Assembly: GCA_029263395.1 (NCBI GenBank)
Contig: JAJCXO010000213.1
Location: 1-34,191 of the forward strand
Direction of reading: 5' to 3'
Origin: Acidobacteriota bacterium
GTDB taxonomy: Bacteria > Acidobacteriota > Thermoanaerobaculia > Multivoradales > J023
Length of the DNA stretch: 34,191 bases
In this document: positions 6,098 through 15,300 of the stretch, one piece after another
Numbering within the stretch: position 1 is the stretch's first letter
Layout of the letters: every line of letters starts with the position of its first letter
Translations under genes and position numbers: made by a program
The notes under the pieces: generated by a model
Seen by the model: only the letters and a program-made list of their open reading frames with translations
Told to the model about the DNA's origin: nothing
Databases searched by the model: none

Positions 6098-8029
6098 CTA
6101 CCCGACGGCTTCTGCCGTCAGCTGGTTGAGCTCTTCCTCGACCTCTTCCCAACTCGTCATCAACTCTTCGACTCTATTGGAGAGCTCTTTTTGCTCTTTT
6201 TCGAGCTTGCGGACCTCGGGTTCGGGGGTCTTGTCGAAAAATCCCGGGTTGCAAAACATCTCGTTGATCGAATCGACCCGCTTTTCGGCTTCTTCGATAT
6301 CCTTGGTCAACCCATCGCGCCGTTTGACCAGGCGATTACGCTGGCGCTGCAGCTGTTTCTCGTCCCCCGGGCTGACCACTCGCCCCTTGCCTTTGCGTTT
6401 GTCGCGACGCGCCTTGAGCACTGCGTTTTCGACATCGAGATGGTCGTCACCACAGCGTTCGACATACTCGTCGTAGGTCCCTTGAAACGCGTTGATCCCA
6501 GTCGGGGTGATCTCCACCACACGGTCGGCGAGCTGCGACACGAACCAGCGATCGTGAGACACCAGGATGAGCGTGCCGTCGAATGCCTTGAGACCGGCAA
6601 CCAGCGCCTCGATCGCCTCCAGGTCGAGGTGGTTGGTGGGCTCATCGAGCAGCAGCACATTGGGCTTCTCGACCCCCAGCCGCGCAAACACCAAACGTGC
6701 GGCCTCGCCCCCTGACAGGCTACCTAGCTGCTTTTTGGCTTCGTCGCCCGAAAACAGCACCAGCCCCAGGCGGCCCCGAACGAAGCCGATCTCTTCCCCC
6801 GGGCAGATATCCCACAGCCACCCTTCGACACTGGTCTTGCCACCCTCGAAGAAGGACGCATGGTCCTGAGCGAAGTAACCCGGATGGGTTTCATAACCCC
6901 ATTCAGCCTCGCCCGCGTCCTTTTCGACCTCACCGACCAGAATCTTCAACAGGGTCGACTTACCGATCCCGTTGGGGCCAATAATGGCGATGCGATCCCC
7001 ACGGTTGACGGTCAGGGAGACGTCTTCCAGAACCTGTTTGTCGTCGTAAGCCTTCGATAACCCCTTGATCTCGAGCACTTGTTTACCGCTCGGACGACAG
7101 GCATCAAAACGAAACGTCGGATACCGCCGCGAGCTGGTGGGCAAACGCTCGATCACCAACTTTTCCATCTTCTTGGCTTTGCTCTGCGCTTGCCGGGCTT
7201 TGGTGGCCTTGGCTTTGAAACGATCGATGAACGCTTTGTGCTCAGCAATCTGTTTCTCCCGCTTGCCGATCTCGGCCTCTTTACGGGTGCGCTCTGCAAC
7301 TTTGGCCTTGAGGAAGGCCTGATAGTTGCCTGGGTAGGTGAGGATCGTCTGGTAGTCGACGTCGACGATGTGGGTACACACGTTGTCGAGGAAACGATGA
7401 TCGTGGGAAATCACCACCGCCAAACCAGCGTATTCGCTGAGGAACACTTCGAGCCAGCGAATCGACAGGATGTCGAGATGGTTGGTGGGCTCGTCGAGCA
7501 GCAGGCAGTCTGGATCCGCAGCCAACACCTGAGCCAACAACACCCGCAGCTTGAAACCACCGGACAAGGTGGACAACGGCAACGGATGGCTCTCGGTGGG
7601 GATGCCGAGTCCTTCCAGGACTTCACCAGCGCGCGCTTCGAGCGTATAGCCGTCTTGCTGCAGGATGAGATCTTCGAGCTCGGCATAACGTTCGCCGTCG
7701 AATTCCACATCGGCGTGCTCGAGCAACTTGTCCTTCTCTTCCATCGCCTGCCAGAGCTCTTTTCGCCCCATCATGACAACGTTGAGAATCGGCACCTCTT
7801 CGTAACGAAAGTGGTCTTGTTCGAGGACACCCAGGCGTAATCGCTTAGGCATCGAAATGGTTCCTTCCGAGGGCAGCTCTTCGCCGGAGAGCATCTTGAG
7901 GAAGGTAGACTTACCGGAGCCATTGGCGCCCACCAAACCGTATCGATTGCCCGGATTGAGCTGAAACGATACGTCTTCGAAAAGGGTTTGGGGGCCAAAA
8001 GATTTGGCGAGATTAGAAACAGAGATCAT
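6098..8029 (-). CDS. ABC-F family ATPase, YbiT-like, with extra C-terminal coiled coil
   Basis: A soluble, duplicated ABC ATPase of 643 residues. Domain 1 has Walker A GANGSGKST (34-42), signature LSGGF (155-159) and Walker B LLLDEPTNHLD (176-186). The charged inter-domain linker spans about 240-300. Domain 2 has GPNGIGKST (351-359), LSGGE (438-442) and LLLDEPTNHLD (459-469). There are no membrane segments. Several stretches follow E. coli YbiT closely (GNRYGLVGANGSGKSTF, GRKELW, EARAGE, KLRVLLAQ, YFAQDH). ABC-F proteins bind the ribosomal E site and relieve translation stalls. YbiT is about 530 residues; here about 110 residues are added, mostly a Lys/Glu-rich coiled coil (540-643), resembling the C-terminal domain of Uup-type members. 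The start has no Shine-Dalgarno; a palindrome lies 12 bases upstream. Confidence 0.92.
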   Translation of the reverse strand: MISVSNLAKSFGPQTLFEDVSFQLNPGNRYGLVGANGSGKSTFLKMLSGEELPSEGTISMPKRLRLGVLEQDHFRYEEVPILNVVMMGRKELWQAMEEKDKLLEHADVEFDGERYAELEDLILQQDGYTLEARAGEVLEGLGIPTESHPLPLSTLSGGFKLRVLLAQVLAADPDCLLLDEPTNHLDILSIRWLEVFLSEYAGLAVVISHDHRFLDNVCTHIVDVDYQTILTYPGNYQAFLKAKVAERTRKEAEIGKREKQIAEHKAFIDRFKAKATKARQAQSKAKKMEKLVIERLPTSSRRYPTFRFDACRPSGKQVLEIKGLSKAYDDKQVLEDVSLTVNRGDRIAIIGPNGIGKSTLLKILVGEVEKDAGEAEWGYETHPGYFAQDHASFFEGGKTSVEGWLWDICPGEEIGFVRGRLGLVLFSGDEAKKQLGSLSGGEAARLVFARLGVEKPNVLLLDEPTNHLDLEAIEALVAGLKAFDGTLILVSHDRWFVSQLADRVVEITPTGINAFQGTYDEYVERCGDDHLDVENAVLKARRDKRKGKGRVVSPGDEKQLQRQRNRLVKRRDGLTKDIEEAEKRVDSINEMFCNPGFFDKTPEPEVRKLEKEQKELSNRVEELMTSWEEVEEELNQLTAEAVG

Positions 8030-8041
8030 CGTTGCCAGAGG

Positions 8042-8060
8042 ATATCAGGGCGCCTGATAT
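8042..8060. promoter_or_regulatory. Palindrome between ABC-F and histidine kinase genes
   Basis: ATATCAGG-GCG-CCTGATAT is a perfect 8-bp inverted repeat with a 3-base spacer, in the 215-base gap between two divergent genes and 12 bases from the ABC-F start. Its position suits an operator that would act on the ABC-F transcript. I see nothing else definite in the gap. Confidence 0.45.
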
Positions 8061-8244
8061 GGTGCTGTAGACATCTGGCAATTTGGAGCACGATGCAATC
8101 GACTCATCTATTAGGGCGAGAGGACGCGCCAGCTGCCCAACCGCCTACCCGGCGGAGGTGGATGCTCGGAGGAATCCTCTGTGGCCTACCGCTGCACCTG
8201 GACGAGATCAAAGGCGTCGGTGGGTTCAGCCGTAAAGCCACGGC

Positions 8245-10170
8245 ATGTTGAAGCTTTGGACCCAAAGCCTACGCGCTCGCCTGGTTGGGCACTTCCTGCT
8301 GCTCTCTTTGATGATTGTTGCGCTGGCGGGTTATCTGGCGTTTGTCGGTGCCCGCAGGGCATTGGAGCAGTCGGTCACCGAACGCCTGACGATGACCGCC
8401 AACCTCGACGAGGACCAACTCAGGCGTTGGGTGGAAAGCCAACGTCAAGACGTTGTGTTTATCGCTTCGCTGCCCGAGATCCGCAACCTGACCGCCACGA
8501 TCCTGGATCCGCAACTGACCGAGGACGCGCTCGCCGCCGCCAACTCCCGCCTGCGACAGCGGCTCGAAGAGACCCTCGTGATCAAGAAGAATCTCGAGGA
8601 AATCCTGATCTTGTCGGACGTCGGTGGCCTCATCGTGCTCTCGACCAATCAGGAGCACGAAGGCCAATATCGGGTGCGGGACAGCTTCTTCACCCAGGGT
8701 CGTACTCAAACCTACGTCCAGAACGTTTATCCCTCGCCACTCGAGTTCAAACCGACGATGACAATCTCGTCTCCGTTACTCGATGTTAGTGGCCAGACCC
8801 TCGGCGTCCTGGCCGCCCATGTCAACCTCGATGAGCTCGACAGCATCACCCTGGGTCGCGCCGGCTTCGGATCCACCGGCGAGATCTACATCATCGACCG
8901 CTACAACGATTTCGTGTCTGGCTCTCGGTTCGGCCGAGAGCAGTACCCCCGTGGCGTCCACACCGTGGGTATTGATGCGGCCGCTGGTGGTTTGGACGGC
9001 TCGGGGCGTTACCAAAACTACGATGGGGTCCCTGTTCTCGGGGTCTATCGCTGGGTCGACGATCTCGAACTCGCACTGCTGGTCGAGATCTCTCAAAGCG
9101 AAGCCTTCGCACCGGCGCGTCGAATCGGCCGAGTCATCTTCGGTATCGGACTCGGCTTGGCTCTGCTACTGACTGCCGGCACCATCTTGCTGGCACAACA
9201 GATTGCACGACCCATCAAACGTATTTCCGAAGCTTCGTTGCGGATTGCCGACGGCGATCTCACCGTCCGTGCTCCGATCCTGACCTACGATGAGATCGGC
9301 GTGCTGGCACGATCTTTCAACAAGATGACCGAACGCCTGCAATCACTCTACGACGAACTGCGCCAGGAGATCACCGAACGTCGCGAAGCGCAGGAGGAGC
9401 TCGAGGCCAAAAATGCCGAACTGGAGCGCTTCACCTACACCGTCTCACACGATCTCAAGAGTCCATTGGTCACCATCAAGGGATTCCTGGGTATGCTGCA
9501 GAAAGACCTTGCGAGCGGCAACATCAAACGAGTCAACTCGGATATCCAACGAATTCTCGGGGCTGCGAATACCATGGCGCAGCTGCTCAGCGAGCTGCTC
9601 GAACTCTCTCGGATCGGGCGCCAAATCAATCCGTCCGAGGATGTCGACTTGAACGAGCTGGTCAATGAAGCAGTCGGGCTGGTGACCGGAGATGCCGCCG
9701 GCTGTGAGATCGTAATCGAACCGAACCTGCCAGCAGTGTATTGCGATCGGGTCCGGCTGCTCGAGGTGTTTCAGAACCTGTTGACCAACGCCGCAAAATT
9801 CATGGGGGATCAAGCCGCTCCAAGGATCGAGGTCGGAGCGCATCGCAAACCAGGTGGCTGGACTTGCCACGTGCGCGACAACGGCATCGGTATCAAGCCG
9901 GTTTATCACGAGAAGATTTTTGGCCTGTTCGAACGACTCGATGGCCAAGTTGAAGGTACTGGCATCGGCTTGGCCTTGGTCAAACGGATCATCGAGACCC
10001 ACGGCGGGCGCATTTGGGTCGAATCGCTGGGCGAGGGCCACGGTGCCACGTTCGTCTTCACGCTTCCCGACCCTAACTCTGGCCCTGACTCCGATCCCGG
10101 CCCTGACTCCGACCCCAGCCTTGACTCCCGGCCCAAGCCCCGACCGGTCAACGTCTCTGCCCAGGGTTGA
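8245..10170 (+). CDS. Membrane sensor histidine kinase (Cache-HAMP-HisKA-HATPase)
   Basis: A 641-residue sensor kinase. TM1 covers about residues 11-33 (LVGHFLLLSLMIVALAGYLA). A periplasmic region of roughly 260 residues has the look of a double Cache ligand-binding domain (EIYIIDRYNDFVSGSRFG; ALLVEISQSEAFAPARR). TM2 (FGIGLGLALLLTAGTILLA) leads into a HAMP domain ending DEIGVLARSFNKMTERL, then a coiled coil. The phospho-acceptor is H402 in TVSHDLKSPL. ATP-binding boxes are NLLTNAAKF (N), DNGIGI (G1) and GTGIGLALVK (G2). It should phosphorylate a response regulator, none of which is encoded in the window. The last 40 residues are a Pro/Asp/Ser tail encoded by an 18-base tandem repeat. ATG 8245 has no clear ribosome site. 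Confidence 0.92.
   Translation: MLKLWTQSLRARLVGHFLLLSLMIVALAGYLAFVGARRALEQSVTERLTMTANLDEDQLRRWVESQRQDVVFIASLPEIRNLTATILDPQLTEDALAAANSRLRQRLEETLVIKKNLEEILILSDVGGLIVLSTNQEHEGQYRVRDSFFTQGRTQTYVQNVYPSPLEFKPTMTISSPLLDVSGQTLGVLAAHVNLDELDSITLGRAGFGSTGEIYIIDRYNDFVSGSRFGREQYPRGVHTVGIDAAAGGLDGSGRYQNYDGVPVLGVYRWVDDLELALLVEISQSEAFAPARRIGRVIFGIGLGLALLLTAGTILLAQQIARPIKRISEASLRIADGDLTVRAPILTYDEIGVLARSFNKMTERLQSLYDELRQEITERREAQEELEAKNAELERFTYTVSHDLKSPLVTIKGFLGMLQKDLASGNIKRVNSDIQRILGAANTMAQLLSELLELSRIGRQINPSEDVDLNELVNEAVGLVTGDAAGCEIVIEPNLPAVYCDRVRLLEVFQNLLTNAAKFMGDQAAPRIEVGAHRKPGGWTCHVRDNGIGIKPVYHEKIFGLFERLDGQVEGTGIGLALVKRIIETHGGRIWVESLGEGHGATFVFTLPDPNSGPDSDPGPDSDPSLDSRPKPRPVNVSAQG
10081..10134 (+). repeat. 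18-base tandem repeat in the kinase C-terminal tail
   Basis: Three in-frame 18-base units: GGCCCTGACTCCGATCCC, GGCCCTGACTCCGACCCC, AGCCTTGACTCCCGGCCC. The first two differ at one base and the third is diverged. They encode GPDSDP-type hexapeptides at the end of the histidine kinase, a likely disordered tail that may vary in length between strains. Confidence 0.85.
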
Positions 10171-10278
10171 ATCTCGTCCCAGGGGGCATCTCGGCGCAGG
10201 GCATTCTGATCCCGCGAAGACTCGGCATGTAAGCCTGGTAGATCGGCATCATTCCTGCACATACTTGGCGACGAACAG

Positions 10279-12711
10279 ATGGCTACTCGACGCTCAACCA
10301 CCAAGGCTCCCCGCCAGCAGGCCCGACGTCCACAGGTCTCCCGTCGACGCCAAGGCAAAAAACGCCCATGGGGCAGGATTCTGGCGCTGCTGTTGCTGAT
10401 TACCGGCGCCGTCCTGGCGGCGTTGATCTGGCCGTTTTGGCAGCTGTCCGGGCAGTTTGGGACTGAGGCCGCCAAGCAGCCTTCGCGGCTCTACGGTCGG
10501 CCGAAGGTCATTCAAACCGGCACCTCGTTGACCGCCGATGAGCTGGTGGGTGAACTCCAGACGTTGGGTTACAGCGACGCTGCGGCGTCCGGTCGACTGA
10601 TCCCCGGGTCCTATCGCCGCGCTGACGGCCGACTCGAGGTGTTTCGACGCCGTTTGCCGATCCCAGGCGCCGACCGCGGGCAGGATCGCCTGCGCTTCTC
10701 TTTCCGAGCCGGAGCGGTCTCACTGATCGAAAACGCCGACACCACTCTGCGGTCGGTAGCGCTCGATCCACCATTGATCGCCTCGTATTATGGCCCCGAG
10801 TTGCGCGAACGGCGCCCGATCGGGCTCGACGAGCTGCCGGAAGAACTGATCATGTGCGTGCTGGCTGCCGAGGACGCCTACTTTCTCGAGCACTCCGGCT
10901 TGTCGTTGATCGGCATCCTGCGGGCAGCATGGGTAAATTTCCGCGCCAAGGAGGTTCGCCAGGGTGGCAGCACCTTGACTCAACAGCTGGTCAAGAACCT
11001 CTATCTGACCCATCAACGCACCTACATTCGTAAGCTGCGGGAGATGGTGCTGGCCTTGTTCCTGGAGATGCGCTTCGACAAGCGTGCCATCCTTCAGGCT
11101 TATCTCAACGAGATCTATTGGGGTCGTTCGGGCAGTATCGACCTCATGGGGGTGGGCGCCGCAGCACACGCCTACTTCGGCAAACACGCCGCGCAGCTCG
11201 ATCTTGCCGAGTCAGCCCTGCTCGCCGGAATGATTCAATCGCCGGCCACTCTGTCACCCCTCATCCATCCAGAAGCAGCCATGGCTCGCCGAGACTTCGT
11301 GCTTGGACGCCTGGCTCAGCTCAAATGGGTTTCGACGGATCGTCTGGAGCGCGTCAGCCAGCAAAAGATGATGCTCGCGAATGAACCCTTGGTGACCCGG
11401 AAGGCACCGTTTTTTGCGGCCGCCGCGGAAACGGAGGCACGCAGGAGGTTTGGCGTCACATCCCTAGACGATGCTGGCTACGTGTTGTTGTCCACTCTTT
11501 CCGTCGATGACCAGAAATGGGCCGAAGAGGCTATCGGCTGGGGCGTCGTAGCGCTCGAAAAGGGATGGGAGAAGGGGCGAACCCACGGGGCTCCGCTGGA
11601 GGCTTCGTTGATTTCGGTAGACCCTCGAACTGGTGACGTCCTCGCCTATGTCGGTGGCCGCAACTTTGGCCGCAGCCAATTCGACCGCGTCGTCAACGCT
11701 CGGCGCCAAGCCGGCAGTGTGTTCAAGCCCATTGTTTATGCCGCTGCCTTTGCCGACCACAAGGCGACCCCGGCAACGTTCTTACAGGACTCACCGCTGG
11801 CGGTCCCTTCAGATGGACGCACCTGGCGTCCCAGGAACTCAGACGGGAAGTACCGGGGCAGGATCACCACCCGGACCGCGTTGGAAAAGAGTCTCAACGT
11901 GCCAACCGCACGGTTGGCACTAGACGTCGGGCTCGATCGCATTATTGGGCTGGCCCGCGATCTTGGCATCGAGGGACCTATCGCCCCCTACCCTGCGCTC
12001 GCCCTCGGCGCGATGGATGTGAGTCCCCTCGAAATGGCCACCGTGTACGCCACCTTCGCCAGTGGTGGAATGAAGCCTTCACTGCACCGCTTGACCCAGG
12101 TGTTTGATCGCCGGTCCCAAGAGGTTGCAGGAACGCCGATCGATCCACCCCGTCGCGTGCTGGATGAGGGCACCGCTTTTGTGGTCAGCAATGTGTTGCA
12201 AGGGGTGCTCGATCGGGGCACCGGTCGAGGCGCCAGAGAGCAAGGAATCGAGGATCCACTAGCGGGTAAATCCGGCACCACCAACAGTCGACGCGACAGT
12301 TGGTTCGCCGGCTACTCCCCGGATCGCATCACCCTCGTCTGGGTAGGTTACGACGACAACTCCACCACCCGTCTCTCAGGGGCGCGTGCCGCCTTACCGA
12401 TCTGGTCGCGGTTCACCCATCGGGTGCGGCCGGCCGGTGGTTATGCCAACTTCGAGATTCCAGATAGCGTCGTGATCGCCCTCGTCGATCCAACCACCGG
12501 TGCCCTGGCCACGGACCGTTGCCCCAAGTGGCAAGAAGAAGCCTTCCTGGCCAGCTTCGTGCCGCGGGGTTTGTGTCCAATACACAACGGCTTTCGCGCC
12601 CGCCCCATGGATCAGCCCGACGACGTCCAGGTCGAACCCCAGAAACATCCCTTCAAACGCTGGCTGAAAATGCTCAACGAGCGACGGAAGAAAAACCGCG
12701 GCGTGACTTAG
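10279..12711 (+). CDS. mrcB: Class A penicillin-binding protein, PBP1B type
   Basis: A bifunctional peptidoglycan synthase of 810 residues, normal for PBP1B. A basic cytoplasmic tail (1-32) precedes a single membrane anchor (about 33-53, ILALLLLITGAVLAALIW). Residues about 68-150 resemble the UB2H regulatory domain of PBP1B (LYGRPKVIQTGTSLTADELV). The GT51 glycosyltransferase has its catalytic glutamate at E198 in EDAYFLEHSG, then GGSTLTQQLVKNLYL and EIYWG. The transpeptidase has S480-VFK (nucleophile S480), a downstream SLN motif and K664-SGTTN. It polymerises lipid II and cross-links glycan strands in the periplasm. It ends in a short basic tail. It follows the histidine kinase by 108 bases; a CATACT hexamer 13 bases before the ATG could be its own -10. 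Confidence 0.93.
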   Translation: MATRRSTTKAPRQQARRPQVSRRRQGKKRPWGRILALLLLITGAVLAALIWPFWQLSGQFGTEAAKQPSRLYGRPKVIQTGTSLTADELVGELQTLGYSDAAASGRLIPGSYRRADGRLEVFRRRLPIPGADRGQDRLRFSFRAGAVSLIENADTTLRSVALDPPLIASYYGPELRERRPIGLDELPEELIMCVLAAEDAYFLEHSGLSLIGILRAAWVNFRAKEVRQGGSTLTQQLVKNLYLTHQRTYIRKLREMVLALFLEMRFDKRAILQAYLNEIYWGRSGSIDLMGVGAAAHAYFGKHAAQLDLAESALLAGMIQSPATLSPLIHPEAAMARRDFVLGRLAQLKWVSTDRLERVSQQKMMLANEPLVTRKAPFFAAAAETEARRRFGVTSLDDAGYVLLSTLSVDDQKWAEEAIGWGVVALEKGWEKGRTHGAPLEASLISVDPRTGDVLAYVGGRNFGRSQFDRVVNARRQAGSVFKPIVYAAAFADHKATPATFLQDSPLAVPSDGRTWRPRNSDGKYRGRITTRTALEKSLNVPTARLALDVGLDRIIGLARDLGIEGPIAPYPALALGAMDVSPLEMATVYATFASGGMKPSLHRLTQVFDRRSQEVAGTPIDPPRRVLDEGTAFVVSNVLQGVLDRGTGRGAREQGIEDPLAGKSGTTNSRRDSWFAGYSPDRITLVWVGYDDNSTTRLSGARAALPIWSRFTHRVRPAGGYANFEIPDSVVIALVDPTTGALATDRCPKWQEEAFLASFVPRGLCPIHNGFRARPMDQPDDVQVEPQKHPFKRWLKMLNERRKKNRGVT

Positions 12712-12732
12712 CAGCGTAACGCTGGCACAAAC

Positions 12733-15096
12733 CTAGAAGGGCCAGACGATGGGCAGCACCACCAACACGACGACAAGGCAGATCAAGGTCAACGGCAGAC
12801 CCACCTTGATGTAGTCGGTGAAACGATAACCTCCCGGCCCCATGATCAGAATATTGGCCGGGTGGGCAACTGGACTCATGAAACTCGCCGAAGCGGAGAG
12901 GGAAACCGCCATCAGCAGGGTGTGGGGAGAGATGCCGAGATCTTGGGCGGTATTGAAGGCGATGGGTGCCATCAAGATCGCGACGGCAGCGGTTGGCATG
13001 ACCTGGGCACCGAGGGCGGTCACGAGATAGATGGCGGCGACAACAGCATAGGGACCATAGCCCCCCACCGCTCCGACCACTTGGCTGGTCAGGAAGGTGG
13101 CAGCACCGCTGGCTTGTAACGCGCCTCCCAATGGCAACATGCCAGCGATCAGAAAAACTGCTCGCCATTCGATGTATTCGTAGGCCTCGTCCATGGTCAG
13201 GCAACCGGTCAGGATCATCAGGGTGGCGCCGAGGATGGCCGACAGATAAATCGGCAGCCAGCCCAAGATCACCGGCACTAGCACCAAGCCCATGATTGCT
13301 GCCGCCAACGGCGCCTTCTCGAGACGCAGCGGTTCTTGTGCCTCTTCGGTCAGCACGATGAAGTCGGGCTCGCTGCCAAGTAGCTTGATCTTGCGGCGCG
13401 TGCCATAAAGCAGCAATGCGTCGCTATAACCCAAGGGCATATTGCGCAGGTTGCTTCGGATCGCCTCTCCCTGGCGATAAATCGCGATCACGTTGAGGCC
13501 GTACTTCTCCCGAAAGTGGATCTCTTGCAAGGTCTTGCCAGCCAGCGAGGTCCGCGGCGACAGCACCACCTCGGTGAAGCCAGCCTGGTCGGATTCCAGC
13601 TCGTCGAGGGCGGGAGCAGGCCCGGGTTCGATTTCGAGCTTACGCAGCGCCTGAACCTTGGCGACGTTCACCGGGCTGCCTTCCACCATCAAAATGTCGC
13701 CGATGTCGAGGGTCGCCTCGGGCGAGGTGATCAATTCACGGGTACCGTCGCGGGCAATTCCCAACACGGTCAAACCGGCGGCGTCGCCGAGGCGCGCTTC
13801 CTTGAGGGTCTTACCCAACAGTGCAGACTCCCCGGGAACATGGACAATCATCAGGCGGTCATCGAGTCCGTACGGAGTTAGATCCTCAGCCTTGGAAACA
13901 GCCAACTCATCGGCGGCTTCGATGGCAGCAATCTGCCGCTCGTCACCATGGACGAGCAACACATCGGCGGCTCGTAACTCGAGGTTGGCGAGGTTGGTTC
14001 GCTCGGGCTGCCGGTCCCGCAAGATGGCGAGGACATTGGCGCCGAAACGATCACGAAAGGCCAGCTGGCGCAATGTCTGCCCGATCGCCCGGCTACCTTG
14101 CAGACGGACTTCGTGGAACGAGAACTCCGCCGACAACAACTGAATGAGGGTGTGCGACTCTTCGTCAACCTCGAGGTAGGCATGCCCCTGAAGCTCCCTG
14201 AGTCGATCGAGCGCTCCCTCCACGAGCAGCCGATCACCAGCTGCCAGCACGGTTTGACGATCCGGCGCCAAGCGCGTTTGACGATCGCGGGTCAGGCCGA
14301 TGACATTGATACCGAGGGCCGAACCCAGTCGACTTTCAGCCAATGATTTACCTGCCAGGATCGAATCCTCGGGAATTTGTAAAACCGACAGAAGCTGGCG
14401 CAGGTGGTAAAGCTGAGGGATGTCGTCGTCCGCCGTCGCTCGTGCCGCCAGAGGATTACGCACCGGTAGCATGTGGCGACCGATCAACACCATGTAGAGC
14501 ACTCCGGCGAGCATCACAGCCAGCCCAACCGGAGTGAAGTCGAACAGCCCGAAAGGACGAGCGTCTTCCCCACTCAACAATCCTTGGTCGATGAAATCCT
14601 GCAGTGCATCACTGATCAGGATATTGGGCGGCGTACCAATCTGCGTGACGAGCCCGCCGAGGAGCGAGCTGAACGCCAGTGGAATCAGCAGCTTCGATGG
14701 CGGCACCTTGATCCGCCGTGTGATATCCATCACCACCGGCAACAGCAGCGCAGCCACGCCCACATTGTTCATGAACGCCGACATGCCACCAGCGGTCAGC
14801 ATGATCGCCGCGACCAAACCAATTTCTCGCTCACCCGCGAGACGCAGCACAACGTGACCGATGCGGCTGGCAACTCCGGTGCGAGTGAGACCACCACTCA
14901 GGATGAAAACCGCCCACACCGTAACCACCGCGGGGTTGCTGAAGCCCAAAAGGGCCTCCTTGGGTTCCACCAACCCACACAAAGCGACGCTGAGCAGCAC
15001 CATGAGGGCCACCAGATCCACCCGCAGCTTTTCGGTCACGAAGAGTATGACCGCCACGACCAGAATGCCCAAAACCAACCCGATTTCCAGCGTCAC
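12733..15096 (-). CDS. SLC13-type (DASS) permease with four RCK_C/TrkA_C domains
   Basis: A 787-residue membrane transporter. I choose GTG 15096 because GGAGAG lies six bases upstream and the product starts directly with TM1 (LEIGLVLGILVVAVILFVTE); an upstream ATG at 15168 would add 24 polar residues with no ribosome site. The N-terminal half has SAFMNNVGVAALLLPVV and QIGTPPNILI, and the C-terminal half has PTAAVAILMAPIAF and SPVAHPANILI, the paired re-entrant motifs of the SLC13/CitT family. Between the halves (about 210-560) are four RCK_C-like domains, each with the pattern GKSL/GKTL...GxxVxxI...L..GD..L. Relatives move sulfate, dicarboxylates or other anions with sodium; substrate cannot be read from sequence. 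Convergent with the PBP gene (21-base gap). Confidence 0.88.
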   Translation of the reverse strand: MTLEIGLVLGILVVAVILFVTEKLRVDLVALMVLLSVALCGLVEPKEALLGFSNPAVVTVWAVFILSGGLTRTGVASRIGHVVLRLAGEREIGLVAAIMLTAGGMSAFMNNVGVAALLLPVVMDITRRIKVPPSKLLIPLAFSSLLGGLVTQIGTPPNILISDALQDFIDQGLLSGEDARPFGLFDFTPVGLAVMLAGVLYMVLIGRHMLPVRNPLAARATADDDIPQLYHLRQLLSVLQIPEDSILAGKSLAESRLGSALGINVIGLTRDRQTRLAPDRQTVLAAGDRLLVEGALDRLRELQGHAYLEVDEESHTLIQLLSAEFSFHEVRLQGSRAIGQTLRQLAFRDRFGANVLAILRDRQPERTNLANLELRAADVLLVHGDERQIAAIEAADELAVSKAEDLTPYGLDDRLMIVHVPGESALLGKTLKEARLGDAAGLTVLGIARDGTRELITSPEATLDIGDILMVEGSPVNVAKVQALRKLEIEPGPAPALDELESDQAGFTEVVLSPRTSLAGKTLQEIHFREKYGLNVIAIYRQGEAIRSNLRNMPLGYSDALLLYGTRRKIKLLGSEPDFIVLTEEAQEPLRLEKAPLAAAIMGLVLVPVILGWLPIYLSAILGATLMILTGCLTMDEAYEYIEWRAVFLIAGMLPLGGALQASGAATFLTSQVVGAVGGYGPYAVVAAIYLVTALGAQVMPTAAVAILMAPIAFNTAQDLGISPHTLLMAVSLSASASFMSPVAHPANILIMGPGGYRFTDYIKVGLPLTLICLVVVLVVLPIVWPF

Positions 15097-15300
15097 GTCG
15101 ATCTCTCCAGGTAGCGGAACGGGCTGCTGGCAGGCAAACCGCCCTTCCGATCTCTCACTGCGGTGCAAGTTTGTTCAGACCAAGATCTAAACACTAGCGA
15201 GCTTCCACGGTCAATGAAGGGTCGGCACGTACTGGATCAACCAGGACATCTGGAATAGCGATATACTCGCAGGCTACATTCTCAACTTGGCGGACCTTCC

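Noticed and set aside
10081-10134. The 18-base repeats considered as a CRISPR or iteron array
   Set aside because: They are contiguous, in frame, without spacers and lie wholly inside the 3' end of a gene.
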